A stretch of DNA of 64,000 bases from Manduca sexta (lineage: Eukaryota; Arthropoda; Insecta; Lepidoptera; Sphingidae), in contig NC_051116.1 in assembly GCF_014839805.1 (NCBI RefSeq), positions 9,033,556 through 9,097,555 of the forward strand, written 5' to 3'. The translations under genes and the position numbers were made by a program. Positions 63,401 through 64,000 of this stretch are shown in pieces (position 1 is the stretch's first letter; each line of letters starts with the position of its first letter). The notes beneath the pieces are model-generated. The model was not told the DNA's origin and did not search any database. It saw only the letters and a list, made by a program, of their open reading frames with translations.

Positions 63401-64000
63401 ACTGTTTCTTGTCCTCGAATTAATCTCAATTAGTAGTATTAGTAGTAGTAGAGAAAATGAGTAAAAATGTTTGAATTATTAGTAAAATTAAACGCAGCAA
63501 CTTGTGGACAAATTTTAATGAAATTTGGTACAAGGATAAATGGAGTTCTGGATTAAGATTTCGGCAGGTTATTTTTAGCACGATAAAGTTTTATGACTCT
63601 ACACCCTAGCCTATTTGAGAATGAAACAGTCTGTCGAGACGAATGTCCGCATGTTCAAAATTCAAGGCACTTACCTCTGACTTTTCAAAGTTACGTGTAC
63701 ATTGTTTATCAATTGTCGCTCACGGTGAAAGAACAAAATATTTACTGTATCCCCAAAAAAATTCTGATGTTTTTTTTTTTTTATATTTTGAAATCACACT
63801 ATGTACAATATTATTTATTCCAATTAAATAATGACAACGGATAATTGAATATGAATATTCCCCCAGCAGCAGAGTCGTCGGAAGTGGACAAGTCGGCGGC
63901 GGACAGCCCGAGCGAGCACAAGTGGCGGTCGCTGGCGGCGGCGCTGCAGGCCGACCCCGCCGTCGAGGGCGAGCTCTCCTTCGACATGCTCTCCGACCTC
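9217..64000 (+). CDS. RhoGEF2: RhoGEF2-like Rho guanine nucleotide exchange factor (DH-PH), multi-exon gene, 3' end beyond window
   Basis: Overall gene model. Exons: 9217-9412, 15277-16109, 28604-28703, 29181-29309, 55581-55684, 56294-56422, 56780-57021, 57370-57554, 57631-57795, 58159-58309, 58995(or 59012)-59115, 59915-60028, 60402-60502, 60875-61085, 61418-61578, 62016-62156, 62784-62900, 63205-63387, 63867-64000 (cut). All borders are GT-AG and intron phases agree throughout, except for a frame break inside exon 2 and one at the start of exon 11. About the first 480 residues are low-complexity Ser/Lys/Glu-rich. DH follows at about residues 490-700, PH at about 710-850, then an acidic linker and a helical tail. 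Family knowledge: DH-PH proteins of the RhoGEF2/ARHGEF11/ARHGEF12 group catalyse GDP-GTP exchange on Rho1/RhoA at the cell cortex and drive actomyosin contractility, downstream of G-alpha12/13 (Concertina in flies). The DH-PH call is strong. The choice of RhoGEF2 over another Lbc-type GEF is an inference from DH and PH sequence feel, because the PDZ, RGS and C1 domains are absent here. Confidence 0.78.
9970..10239. mobile_element. hAT-like MITE, 8-bp target duplication
   Basis: Termini CAGGGGTGACTAACTT and the inverse of CAGGGGTGGCCAACCGG, the classic CAGGGGTG hAT end. Flanked by GCTTGTAG (9962-9969) and GCTTATAG (10240-10247), an 8-bp duplication with one change. 270 bp, no ORF. Confidence 0.82.
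10478..10680 (-). repeat. Dispersed repeat family C
   Basis: Inverted copy of the family at 30785 and 37603 (CAGTGTAACTACTGGACAT, CAGTGGAATACCAAA, GTTTATGGG-GTC-TATCGCTTACC) with an AAAGCAATAAAATAAAA tail. Likely a SINE or other short non-autonomous element. Confidence 0.6.
11955..12170. repeat. Imperfect direct duplication
   Basis: The block CTTGTGAATGAACGAGACGA occurs at about 11968 and again near 12074, with similar downstream sequence (AATTTAAAAAAAG / TTTTAAAAAAGC-ACA). About 106-bp spacing. Confidence 0.55.
12454..12487. repeat. (TAA)n microsatellite and A tract
   Basis: Tandem TAA units that form the tail of the neighbouring LINE fragment. Confidence 0.8.
12488..12690 (+). mobile_element. 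Truncated LINE tail copy
   Basis: Same family as 8228 and 46754, including ACGGGCCTCCTCTACTACTG and CTAGTGCGGATTGGTAGACT. The (TAA)n tract at its left side is the element's 3' tail in inverse sense. Confidence 0.7.
13307..13594. repeat. Iterated inverted motifs (GCGCTATAG and AATCGAACGTTC)
   Basis: Two words alternate: GCGCTATAG or its inverse at 13307, 13410, 13508 and 13584; and GAAAAT-GAA-GTTCGCT or its inverse at 13351, 13455 and 13542. The core GAACGTTC is itself palindromic. Probably a decayed foldback element. Confidence 0.5.
15277..16109 (+). CDS. RhoGEF2: RhoGEF2-like exon 2, long Lys/Ser/Arg-rich exon with a frame break
   Basis: The acceptor CAACAG ends at 15276 and the donor AGAG|GTGAGT is at 16110. 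It enters in phase 1 and leaves in phase 1. The first part reads ERRDESDESLYESADGQS and on to EWFEVAKKAI in one frame, stopped by TAA at 15573. A second frame, open after the TGA at 15512, continues from about 15536 as KDSKKDKNQTLRKTS through to WLFSSTSRG with coding-like composition. The switch needs one extra base (or two fewer) between 15514 and 15575, and the A7 run at 15521-15527 is the natural place. The region is low-complexity, basic, phosphosite-rich and mostly disordered, with one more hydrophobic helix-like segment (SIDEILNYTKLFLEG). It has no catalytic domain. The break could be an assembly indel, a real mutation or a cryptic short intron (for example 15536-15609 or 15536-15654, both phase-compatible). 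Confidence 0.72.
16755..16970 (-). mobile_element. Degenerate tRNA-derived SINE
   Basis: Matches the family at 4405 in the same inverse order (CGCCTTTTATCGCCAAAGGG, ATGATGTGATGGGGCGA, GCCATATCG, AACTACGCCATTAAG) with an internal deletion and a damaged B box. Confidence 0.65.
18080..18330 (+). repeat. SINE fragment with internal short duplication
   Basis: Starts with the SINE core GATATGGCGATAGGCTCGCC, then the words ATAGTTGATAC and TATCACATT-ACTGTTGGT repeat, and a tail with GAGGGTAAAGGCGTGA. A rearranged copy. Confidence 0.5.
18904..20199. mobile_element. piggyBac-like non-autonomous element, TTAA target duplication
   Basis: TTAA at 18900-18903 and 20200-20203. The ends are inverted repeats: CCCGGCGAGCATGTGG on the left, CCACACGCTCGCCGGG on the right. 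Palindromic words built on GGTATGACATACCCC lie just inside both ends, with a diverged one near 19995. Terminal CCC next to TTAA and subterminal repeats are typical of piggyBac. At 1,296 bp there is no transposase-like ORF. A second terminal-repeat-like pair (19514 and 19833-19848) suggests a nested hAT remnant. Confidence 0.8.
20614..20880. mobile_element. Deleted copy of the palindromic MITE
   Basis: The left arm and centre match 25579-25945 closely (CTCAAGGTCCATTTTTATAC, TTTAATCTGGGTAACTAAAC, AATCATGGATATTTCTGCC). The right arm breaks off after about 100 bp, near the ACTAGACGT block. Confidence 0.85.
21245..21538. repeat. Two-unit tandem duplication, about 148-bp period
   Basis: Unit starts ATTGGTGAC at 21245 and 21393. 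Both contain GATGAGCAAGTCACTCGCC, AGCGCTGAGCT and TTGTCATTGTTAGACACAT. A few substitutions and a short indel separate them. Confidence 0.85.
21607..21838 (+). repeat. Family H, near-complete copy
   Basis: CGGCAAAGTGATCCCACTGC, CGACTGACGAGAGATGATTA, TTATGCCGGCCTGTTGGAAC, CACTATGGCGGGTTTTAACA. Best-preserved copy in the window. Confidence 0.7.
22125..22215 (+). repeat. Short dispersed repeat with AACCCGACAC core
   Basis: AACCCGACA, a pyrimidine/AT segment, then TATGCATAAATG-like sequence. Related copies near 27170, 35870, 46230 and 59445. Confidence 0.5.
23362..23440 (-). mobile_element. Very diverged RTE-like LINE tail
   Basis: ATTATTATCAGCTACATAAAGTCCA and a later CCCCC-AAAGATTTCC tract parallel the better copy at 42146. 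Confidence 0.4.
23640..23880. promoter_or_regulatory. GC/CpG-rich intronic patch with GCGCATGCGC words
   Basis: Strongly GC-rich block in an AT-rich intron. It contains CGGCGCATGCGTG and, near its right end, TGCGCATGCGCAG, a perfect NRF1/ewg-type palindrome. No ORF. Could be an enhancer, a promoter or an unrecognised repeat. Confidence 0.25.
23893..24060 (-). repeat. Family C, degenerate copy
   Basis: Inverted match: GCCAGCGTAATTACTTGGCAT, TATGTCTCAGG, GCAGTGGAGTGTCACACAGT, ACCATCAGGCGG and an AATAAAATAAAA tail. Confidence 0.5.
25330..25545 (+). repeat. Dispersed repeat ending in GCGAGC...AAGCTA
   Basis: CTTTCTGTTTGTCTGTACGT, GGAGATAGCTTAAGGCC, TACTTTCTATCC-GGGAAAATA, TTCACGCGAGCGAAGC, CATATAAGCTA. 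Same family as 35966-36108. Class not assigned. Confidence 0.55.
25579..25945. mobile_element. Near-perfect 359-bp palindromic MITE with TTAA borders
   Basis: Inverted arms of about 172 bp start GGTGGTAGCTCAAGGTCC and end GGACCTTGAGCTACCACC. I count only two mismatches between the arms (GTTGG versus GTTAG, AAATG versus AAACG) around a short AT-rich centre near 25762. TTAA at 25579-25582 and 25942-25945. No coding capacity. Transcribed RNA would form a long near-perfect hairpin. Confidence 0.92.
27000..27080 (+). mobile_element. Degenerate LINE tail fragment
   Basis: GTCCTGTATTACTGAGATAC, GCCTCCTCTATCACTAAGAG and GGTTTAGGTCTCACTTCACC parallel 46754-46850. Confidence 0.5.
28604..28703 (+). CDS. 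RhoGEF2: RhoGEF2-like exon 3 (acidic linker)
   Basis: The acceptor TTATTATTGCAG ends at 28603 and the donor CAA|GTTAGT is at 28704. It enters phase 1 and leaves phase 2, matching exon 2 and exon 4. It encodes DSRREGSTDEPTAPDADVD and a further Asp/Lys-rich stretch. Short, disordered and linker-like, with no domain. Support comes from good splice sites, phase agreement and a GC-rich third codon position against AT-rich flanks. Confidence 0.7.
29181..29309 (+). CDS. RhoGEF2: RhoGEF2-like exon 4 (Arg/Ala-rich linker)
   Basis: The acceptor GTCCCCGCAG ends at 29180 and the donor CA|GTGAGT is at 29310. It enters and leaves in phase 2. It encodes NWRAPAGGARGVNRAESC, then a basic run ending NASDPNRLTAHNN. 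The exon is strongly GC-rich inside AT-rich introns. The only two cysteines do not form a C1 zinc-binding pattern. The following intron is 26 kb; the next phase-compatible exon is at 55581. Confidence 0.7.
30785..30970 (+). repeat. Family C copy
   Basis: GTTTGCCGTTCGTCTGATGG, TACGACCGCCCATAAACAG, ACACCATCCAACACCTTGAA, TTTGGTATTCCAC, CCAGTAGTTACACTGGCTAC. Confidence 0.65.
32100..32185 (+). repeat. Family H 3' fragment
   Basis: TTACGTAGGCCACTATGGCG, TTTACGGTGGTC, GCGGATACAAA; matches 21770-21838. Confidence 0.55.
34738..34823 (+). repeat. Family H 5' fragment
   Basis: ATGTCGACTGACGAGAGATG and TACCCCTCGACAGTCGACAC match the centre of the 21607 copy. Confidence 0.55.
35074..35175. mobile_element. 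Short hairpin MITE-like repeat
   Basis: Inverted arms: GTGTCGTTTTATTGTG and CTGTGATTGGT on the left, ACCAATCACAGTGAAACGAC on the right. About 100 bp. No clear target duplication. Confidence 0.5.
35870..36108 (+). repeat. Two adjoining dispersed repeat fragments
   Basis: The left part has GAACCCGACACTATCTACAG (family of 22125 and 59445). The right part has GGAGATAGTTTGAGACCC, TAAGCTACTTTTTATCC and CGCGAGCAAAAGCTAG (family of 25330). Confidence 0.5.
36345..36600 (+). mobile_element. Diverged tRNA-derived SINE
   Basis: CCGATGGCTTAGTTTTACTG (A-box region), GGTTCGATTCCC (B box), then ATTTCTGCTCGGTATCAACT and TATCACATCATGGAACGG. Same family as 56032. Confidence 0.65.
37027..37289 (-). mobile_element. 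Intact tRNA-derived SINE with 12-bp target duplication
   Basis: Flanked by AAGCATCCTTAC at 37015-37026 and 37290-37301. The inverse orientation shows the whole family body, with a slightly altered B box (GGTTCAGATCC). Confidence 0.85.
37603..37775 (+). repeat. Family C copy
   Basis: CGAGCTTGCCGTTCGCCCGA, TACGACCGCCCATAAACAG, CACCATCCAACACCTTGAAT, TGTTTGGTATTCCACTGCG. Very close to 30785. Confidence 0.7.
38118..38250 (+). mobile_element. Truncated, diverged SINE
   Basis: CTGCCTCTATGGCTTAGTTG, then GGGTTTGATGCTTGGCTTGG in the B-box position, then TCTGCTCAGTATTGGCC. Same family as 56032. Confidence 0.5.
38336..38463 (+). mobile_element. Truncated LINE tail
   Basis: AATAATATCAGCCCTGTATT, GGGCACGGGCCTCCTCTGCA, CTAGTGCGGATTGGTAGACT, ending CACACACCTTCGAAATT. 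Family of 46754. Confidence 0.7.
39757..39908 (+). repeat. Family C copy interrupted by a nested MITE
   Basis: ACGAGCTTGCCTTTCGCCTG, CCCGTAAACAGTAGAAACAT, TTTGGTATTCCACTGCGCTC, ATGAGATGTTAAGTCTTATT, then the MITE at 39909-40087. Family C resumes with GTTACACTGACTAC. Confidence 0.7.
39909..40087. mobile_element. 179-bp MITE, nested copy 1
   Basis: Ends GGGCCCTTATTCT and, inverted, GGGGCCTTATTCT. Reads identical to 52733-52911. Inserted inside family C, so it is younger than that host element. No target duplication is obvious. Confidence 0.82.
41005..41100 (+). repeat. Family H fragment
   Basis: CACTGTACCTATTGGTATAA, GTCGAGTGATGAGAGATTAC, ACAATTATGCCGGTCTGTTT. Confidence 0.55.
42146..42212 (-). 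mobile_element. RTE-type LINE 3' end
   Basis: Begins ATCATCATCATCAGCCACAT. Read on the minus strand, GGGGGAGGCCTATGTTCAGC and AGTGGACT give G-E-A-Y-V-Q-Q-W-T, the usual C-terminal residues of RTE-like ORF2, followed by the ATGATG-rich tail. Confidence 0.75.
46754..46975 (+). mobile_element. LINE tail, best copy
   Basis: TAATAATATCAGCCCTGTAT, CACTGCTGAGCACGGGCCTC, GGCCTAGTGCGGATTGGTAG, GGTTTCCTCACGATGTTTTC, TTCACCGTTAAAGCAAGCGA. Confidence 0.75.
48008..48215 (-). repeat. Family C copy
   Basis: Inverted: GCCAGTGTAACTACTGGACA, CAGTGGAATACCAAACAATA, TTATGGGCGGTCGTATCGCT, and a CAAAGCAATATAGTAAATAAA tail. Confidence 0.65.
48319..48427 (+). promoter_or_regulatory. Candidate second promoter and leader exon for the short isoform
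   Basis: A GC- and CpG-rich block stands out from the AT-rich intron. It has an initiator match TCAGTT at 48319-48324 and a strong donor GGGGTC|GTGAGT at 48428. It lies 2.7 kb upstream of the alternative ATG exon (51122) on the same strand. If used, the leader would splice near 51090. Inference only. Confidence 0.25.
49085..49335 (+). mobile_element. tRNA-derived SINE
   Basis: GGCTCGGTGGCGTACTTGTT (A-box region), GGTTCGAATCA at 49148 (B box), TTTTTCCTGCTCAATATCAA, CGATATGCGATAGGCTCGCC, GCGCCTCTGCATACC, and a GCGTGATGTGTG tail. Confidence 0.75.
49585..49775 (-). mobile_element. Degenerate tRNA-derived SINE
   Basis: Inverse order: TTCCTCGAAGGGGGGTAGGC, CACTTTTCGCCAAGTGTGGC, TATCGTCTTATCGGGCA, GGGATTCGAACCGATGG (B box on the minus strand). 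Confidence 0.65.
50170..50370 (+). mobile_element. Diverged tRNA-derived SINE
   Basis: CCTAGGTGGCATAGTTGTAG, CAGGTTCGATCCTCAGGTTG (B box), GGGCAAAGTGATATTGAATT, AGCCTGGAGTATACATTTTA. Confidence 0.65.
50866..50935 (-). mobile_element. RTE-type LINE 3' end, second copy
   Basis: ATCATCATCATCTACAACAT, then CCCACTGCTGGGTATAGGCC. The minus strand gives R-E-A-Y-T-Q-Q-W-D-like residues. Confidence 0.7.
51122..51225 (+). CDS. RhoGEF2: Alternative first coding exon of the RhoGEF2-like gene
   Basis: ATG at 51122 begins MATPAPPRVSRNVSLPAGRQ and runs to LARRTLSE, followed by donor AAAG|GTACTG at 51226 in phase 2. A TGA at 51104 closes the same frame just upstream, and no phase-compatible acceptor lies between that stop and the ATG, so it cannot be an internal exon read through from exon 4. 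The donor phase equals that of exon 4, so both can splice to exon 5 at 55581. This predicts a short isoform that skips the basic N-terminal 400-plus residues and reaches the DH domain within about 85 residues. A tiny upstream ORF (ATG AAA TAG, 51056-51064) lies in the presumed leader. The exon is very GC-rich in an AT-rich setting. Expression is unproven. Confidence 0.6.
52410..52429. repeat. Poly(T) tract
   Basis: Uninterrupted T run of about 18-20 bases in an intron. Its length is likely to be assembly-sensitive. Confidence 0.8.
52733..52911. mobile_element. 179-bp MITE, copy 2
   Basis: Reads identical to 39909-40087, same orientation, different flanks (CACATCA / TGCATGA). Terminal GGGCCCTTATTCT and inverse GGGGCCTTATTCT. 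Confidence 0.82.
53140..53232 (-). mobile_element. tRNA-like fragment (B box), SINE head
   Basis: On the minus strand CGGGTTCAATTCCCGGGTCG is a strong RNA polymerase III B box, preceded by TGTTCGGCCGTGAAG. No complete cloverleaf could be folded by eye, so I call it tRNA-derived rather than a tRNA gene. Confidence 0.5.
53850..54080 (+). repeat. Family H, near-complete copy
   Basis: CAATGTGATCGTACTGTACC, TGATGAGAGATGACTG, ACAATTATGCCGGCCTGTTT, CATACACAGGCTGATCCCTT, ACGTGGGCTATTTTGGCG. Confidence 0.65.
54612..54852 (+). mobile_element. Diverged tRNA-derived SINE
   Basis: TGACTGCCTCGATACCAAAG, GGTCTCAAATCTGG in place of the B box, CGATAGCCCGGAGTCTAGAA, GATATGGCGATACCCTCGCT, CACCTCTGATTACCCCTTCG. 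Confidence 0.6.
55581..55684 (+). CDS. RhoGEF2: RhoGEF2-like exon 5 (Ser-rich linker)
   Basis: The acceptor TTTCTTTCTCAG, with a strong pyrimidine tract, ends at 55580. The donor CAGG|GTAAGT is at 55685. Enters phase 2, leaves phase 1. It encodes DLEPGAPTAPSG, a poly-Ser run (SSSSSSLSSRS), then NESNTVAAEQQ. It has no domain. It is the first exon shared by both predicted start exons (29181-29309 and 51122-51225). Confidence 0.78.
55685..56293 (+). other. Intron 5, with SINE at its 3' splice site
   Basis: About 335 bp of plain AT-rich intron, then the duplicated acceptor and the SINE. Without the insertion the intron would be about 350 bp. Confidence 0.75.
56032..56281 (+). mobile_element. tRNA-derived SINE inserted at the exon 6 splice acceptor
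   Basis: Flanked by perfect 12-bp repeats GTTCCATTCCAG at 56020-56031 and 56282-56293. A-box-like ATGGCGTAGTTGTA near the 5' end, B box GGTTCGAATCC at 56086-56096, core CTGATATGGCGATAGGCTCG, tail GTGTGATGTTGTGT. Same orientation as the gene. The right-hand copy of the duplication is the acceptor used by exon 6; the left-hand copy would splice into the SINE and meet TAG after four codons. Confidence 0.92.
56294..56422 (+). CDS. RhoGEF2: RhoGEF2-like exon 6, start of DH domain
   Basis: The acceptor TTCCATTCCAG ends at 56293 and the donor CATG|GTGAGT is at 56423; phase 1 in and out. It encodes ASQSDWSEEDEPLAQQWCDS, then MPPHVLDSLELTARLRKRQ and EVIH. The final KRQEVIHEL (completed by exon 7) is the hallmark opening of the DH domain in ARHGEF11/12-type proteins. 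The acidic-Trp stretch before it resembles the activating DH linker of that group. The acceptor itself is part of the target-site duplication of the SINE at 56032-56281. Confidence 0.88.
56780..57021 (+). CDS. RhoGEF2: RhoGEF2-like exon 7, DH conserved regions 1-2
   Basis: The acceptor TCTCCTTTCAG ends at 56779 and the donor AATACG|GTGAGT is at 57022. Enters phase 1, leaves phase 0. It encodes ELIVSEGSHVRWLKVLAGVF (DH CR1, with the conserved E near the N-terminus of helix alpha-1 that contacts the GTPase switch region), then PDELRALFPNLPGVREKHAK and EIGPVADAMLNT. The spacing and residue pattern (E-L-x-x-S/T-E-x-x-H-V-R-x-L-K-V-L) fit the DH fold. Confidence 0.92.
57370..57554 (+). CDS. RhoGEF2: RhoGEF2-like exon 8, DH middle helices
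   Basis: The acceptor CTTTCTCAG ends at 57369 and the donor AGAG|GTGGGT is at 57555. Enters phase 0, leaves phase 2. It encodes LGDPGYAACLSRFCRGQRMA, then LRERRRKNKELHQFLSSREQ and LQLRDLLACVWQR. The Y-x-x-x-C-x-x-x-Q-x-x-A-L pattern followed by a final LRDLL-x-x-x-x-QR fits the DH helices before CR3. The exon is markedly GC-rich, which opens long meaningless antisense ORFs across it. Confidence 0.92.
57631..57795 (+). CDS. RhoGEF2: RhoGEF2-like exon 9, DH conserved region 3
   Basis: A 76-bp intron (57555-57630) separates it from exon 8. The acceptor TTGTTGTGCAG ends at 57630 and the donor CCG|GTGCGG is at 57796; phase 2 in and out. The junction with exon 8 reads QRLTKYTLLLEGVA, the DH CR3 signature that contacts Rho. 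The usual proline of the family (KYPLLL) is threonine here. It continues LERLRRALRVARDVLHCVDT and ends AAENEHR. Confidence 0.92.
58159..58309 (+). CDS. RhoGEF2: RhoGEF2-like exon 10, DH-PH linker and PH start
   Basis: The acceptor GGCGCACAG ends at 58158 and the donor CTC|GTGAGT is at 58310. Enters phase 2, leaves phase 0. It encodes LRTIQSKLEIRVPSGPEWEE, then LELPQHRLRMEGELSIRNES and NKKIHVL. The LEGELSIRN-like strand followed by K-I-H-V-L matches the first PH strands of RhoGEF2/ARHGEF11 (consensus H-E-G-P-L-x-W and a D-x-H-V-L-L strand). Confidence 0.9.
58310..58994 (+). other. Intron 10
   Basis: Carries a family H fragment (58342-58410: CGGCAAAGTGAACCCACTGC, GGCGACTGAAGAGAGATA) and a large dispersed repeat at 58627. 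Confidence 0.6.
58627..58937 (-). repeat. Dispersed insect repeat with CTAGCTTTTGCCCGC terminus
   Basis: GACTAGCTTTTGCCCGCAGC, CCGCTCCTATTGGTCATAG, CCTCGATAAAAGGGCTATCC, CAGTAGTTCCTGAGATTAGC, then (AAAC)n. Common type in lepidopteran introns. I do not assign a class. Confidence 0.6.
58995..59115 (+). CDS. RhoGEF2: RhoGEF2-like exon 11, PH domain, frame break at its 5' end
   Basis: The obvious acceptor ACCCCCAG ends at 58994, but in phase 0 it gives ALMLGRTAWC and then a stop. From 59012 the neighbouring frame gives DSLVLIQREGDKFMLKPIPQ and on to LSPLIKW, a clear PH segment (family pattern E-D-x-L-V-L-L-Q-x-x-x-x-x-x-L-K). Either one G is missing from the G4 run at 59006-59009 (G5 would give ALMLGEDSLVL), or the real acceptor is the weaker AG at 59010-59011, which keeps phase 0 and loses the preceding residues. 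The donor ATG|GTAACC is at 59116, phase 2. Confidence 0.8.
59116..59914 (+). other. Intron 11
   Basis: Holds a MITE (59173), a short AACCCGACA repeat fragment (59445-59530) and a run of TATCGAT words from about 59568 to 59812. Confidence 0.6.
59173..59417. mobile_element. MITE with about 56-bp inverted repeats
   Basis: Left TACCCCCTTATTCATAGACG with GTTATTTATCTAA; the right end is the exact inverse, with a few changes further in (CAGAGCATTGC versus CGGAGCATTGC). Ends symmetrical around TA or TTAC; possible TA duplication. Confidence 0.8.
59915..60028 (+). CDS. RhoGEF2: RhoGEF2-like exon 12, PH domain
   Basis: The acceptor CGCGTGCAG ends at 59914 and the donor GCCAT|GTGAGT is at 60029; phase 2 in and out. 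It encodes WDKVLFRPNAAVRNTFFLMN, then INGVQMHELSANSASEYAM. The V-L-x-R-x-x-A-x-x-x-x-x-F-F-L-x-x pattern and the M-x-E-L-x-A-x-S-x-x-E strand-to-helix transition match the second half of the PH domain in the ARHGEF11/12/RhoGEF2 group. Confidence 0.88.
60029..60401 (+). other. Intron 12
   Basis: Plain AT-rich intron. I see nothing in it beyond the splice signals. Confidence 0.6.
60402..60502 (+). CDS. RhoGEF2: RhoGEF2-like exon 13, PH C-terminal helix
   Basis: The acceptor TATATTCAG ends at 60401 and the donor TCGG|GTACGA is at 60503. Enters phase 2, leaves phase 1. It encodes WVKNIQESPLAKLTELKPN, then ITPSHQPSRSTDDS. The invariant PH-domain tryptophan of the terminal helix is the first full codon after the junction (A-M-W-V-K-N-I). 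The Ser/Thr/Pro-rich stretch after it begins the post-PH linker. Confidence 0.86.
60503..60874 (+). other. Intron 13
   Basis: AT-rich. Contains a cluster of ATCGAT/CGATA words at 60621-60652; otherwise empty. Confidence 0.55.
60875..61085 (+). CDS. RhoGEF2: RhoGEF2-like exon 14, acidic/charged linker
   Basis: The acceptor TTTTTAATGTAG ends at 60874 and the donor TATGT|GTGAGT is at 61086. Enters phase 1, leaves phase 2. It encodes INVSRNPSDASEKSTSTAP, then long alternating Glu/Asp/Arg/Lys/Ser runs (for example CERDRASVERSSAERERD). It is disordered or single-helix-like, with no domain. Codon use is coding-like and the frame is open throughout. Confidence 0.78.
61086..61417 (+). other. Intron 14
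   Basis: AT-rich intron with no repeat or motif that I recognise. Confidence 0.55.
61418..61578 (+). CDS. RhoGEF2: RhoGEF2-like exon 15, Gly/Ala/His-rich segment
   Basis: The acceptor TTTGGTGTAG ends at 61417 (weak pyrimidine tract) and the donor CAAG|GTCCGT is at 61579. Enters phase 2, leaves phase 1. It encodes ARRAVRGWCGAAGVAHVTGV, then a Gly/Ala/Glu-rich run and LHAHTAVHAYSHQ. Very GC-rich. No domain was recognised; the exon rests on phase agreement and the match to exon 16. Confidence 0.68.
61579..62015 (+). other. Intron 15
   Basis: AT-rich. Its 3' half (about 61880-61995) has six ATCGAT or CGATA words. The 71-codon open frame here has no coding character. Confidence 0.55.
62016..62156 (+). 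CDS. RhoGEF2: RhoGEF2-like exon 16, helical post-PH region
   Basis: The acceptor TTTCAACAACAG ends at 62015 and the donor GTGG|GTTAGT is at 62157; phase 1 in and out. It encodes ERLRRLDEMIKICLAAKTNI, then VAELLGVPKHSYAQVADLAV and AESLGYV. The leucine/isoleucine heptad-like spacing predicts an amphipathic helix pair, possibly a coiled-coil or oligomerisation element of the tail. Confidence 0.78.
62157..62783 (+). other. Intron 16
   Basis: Contains a family H fragment (62205-62310: CAGCAAAGTGCACTGCACCT, GTGTCGACTGATCATAGATG, AAGCCGGCC) ending in a poly(A) tract at about 62315-62333, then AT-rich sequence. Confidence 0.6.
62784..62900 (+). CDS. RhoGEF2: RhoGEF2-like exon 17, tail
   Basis: The acceptor CTTAATTGCAG ends at 62783 and the donor CAAG|GTACAC is at 62901; phase 1 in and out. 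It encodes DVNRELRSSRGRLSRAASIH, then ADPEEEPDLHHLLLAAHTQ. It contains a basophilic-kinase-like RGRLSRAAS site. Family function unknown. Confidence 0.76.
62901..63204 (+). other. Intron 17
   Basis: Short AT-rich intron. Nothing recognised. Confidence 0.55.
63205..63387 (+). CDS. RhoGEF2: RhoGEF2-like exon 18, tail with Pro-Ala repeat
   Basis: The acceptor TGTTGTGTAG ends at 63204 (weak) and the donor CTGG|GTGAGA is at 63388; phase 1 in and out. It encodes ATQLTTEVRRALSVSEPAAV, an Arg/Pro-rich stretch with RRDTCDACAHRAH, then a (PA)n run and TATRLAPPEL. The C-x-x-C pair is isolated and does not make a zinc finger. The GC-rich repeat may be length-variable. Confidence 0.7.
63388..63866 (+). 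other. Intron 18
   Basis: AT-rich, with a T-rich run near 63769-63783 and a weak (AGT)n patch near 63430. Nothing else recognised. Confidence 0.55.
63867..64000 (+). CDS. RhoGEF2: RhoGEF2-like exon 19, truncated by window end
   Basis: The acceptor TTCCCCCAG ends at 63866 and is followed at once by a second CAG (63867-63869), a tandem NAGNAG acceptor. Either choice keeps the frame and changes one alanine. It encodes AAESSEVDKSAADSPSEHKW, then RSLAAALQADPAVEGELSFD and MLSDL, open to the last base of the window. Confidence 0.75.

Overview
This is eukaryotic nuclear DNA, most likely from a moth or butterfly (Lepidoptera). The evidence is an AT-rich intronic background with much higher GC in coding exons, small exons with GT-AG borders spread over tens of kilobases, and dense short dispersed repeats of types familiar from lepidopteran genomes: tRNA-derived SINEs, 5'-truncated LINE tails and several MITE families. 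There are no bacterial features. The species cannot be fixed by reading alone.

One gene explains essentially all of the coding signal. It lies on the + strand and runs off the right edge. I assembled it by following open frames, splice sites and intron phase. From 9217 to 64000 there are 19 exons, about 1,167 codons, all phase-compatible except at two apparent single-base frame breaks. The product is a Rho guanine nucleotide exchange factor with a Dbl-homology (DH) domain (exons at 56294-58309) followed by a PH domain (58159-60502). It best matches the RhoGEF2 / ARHGEF11-ARHGEF12 group. The PDZ, RGS-like and C1 domains expected of full-length RhoGEF2 are not visible here. They may lie left of the window, or these exons may make a shorter form. 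An additional ATG exon (51122-51225) with an in-frame upstream stop has the same donor phase as exon 4. It could start an even shorter protein that is little more than DH-PH-tail.

Layout: 1-9200 is upstream or first-intron sequence with a possible non-coding first exon (781-896). 9217-9412 is the first coding exon and 15277-16109 a long Lys/Ser/Arg-rich exon. 16110-28603 is a repeat-rich intron with a 1.3-kb piggyBac-like element and a near-perfect palindrome. 28604-29309 holds two small exons. 29310-55580 is a 26-kb intron packed with repeats, holding the alternative start exon. 55581-60502 is the compact DH-PH block. 60875-64000 holds the post-PH tail exons.

The most interesting observations are: (1) a SINE whose 12-bp target duplication exactly duplicates the 3' splice site of the exon that opens the DH domain; (2) a 359-bp, almost perfect palindrome flanked by TTAA, with a half-deleted second copy 5 kb away; (3) two frame breaks in otherwise well-preserved coding exons; (4) two MITE copies 13 kb apart that read as identical, one nested in another repeat; (5) the alternative start exon. 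No viral, toxin or CRISPR feature was seen.
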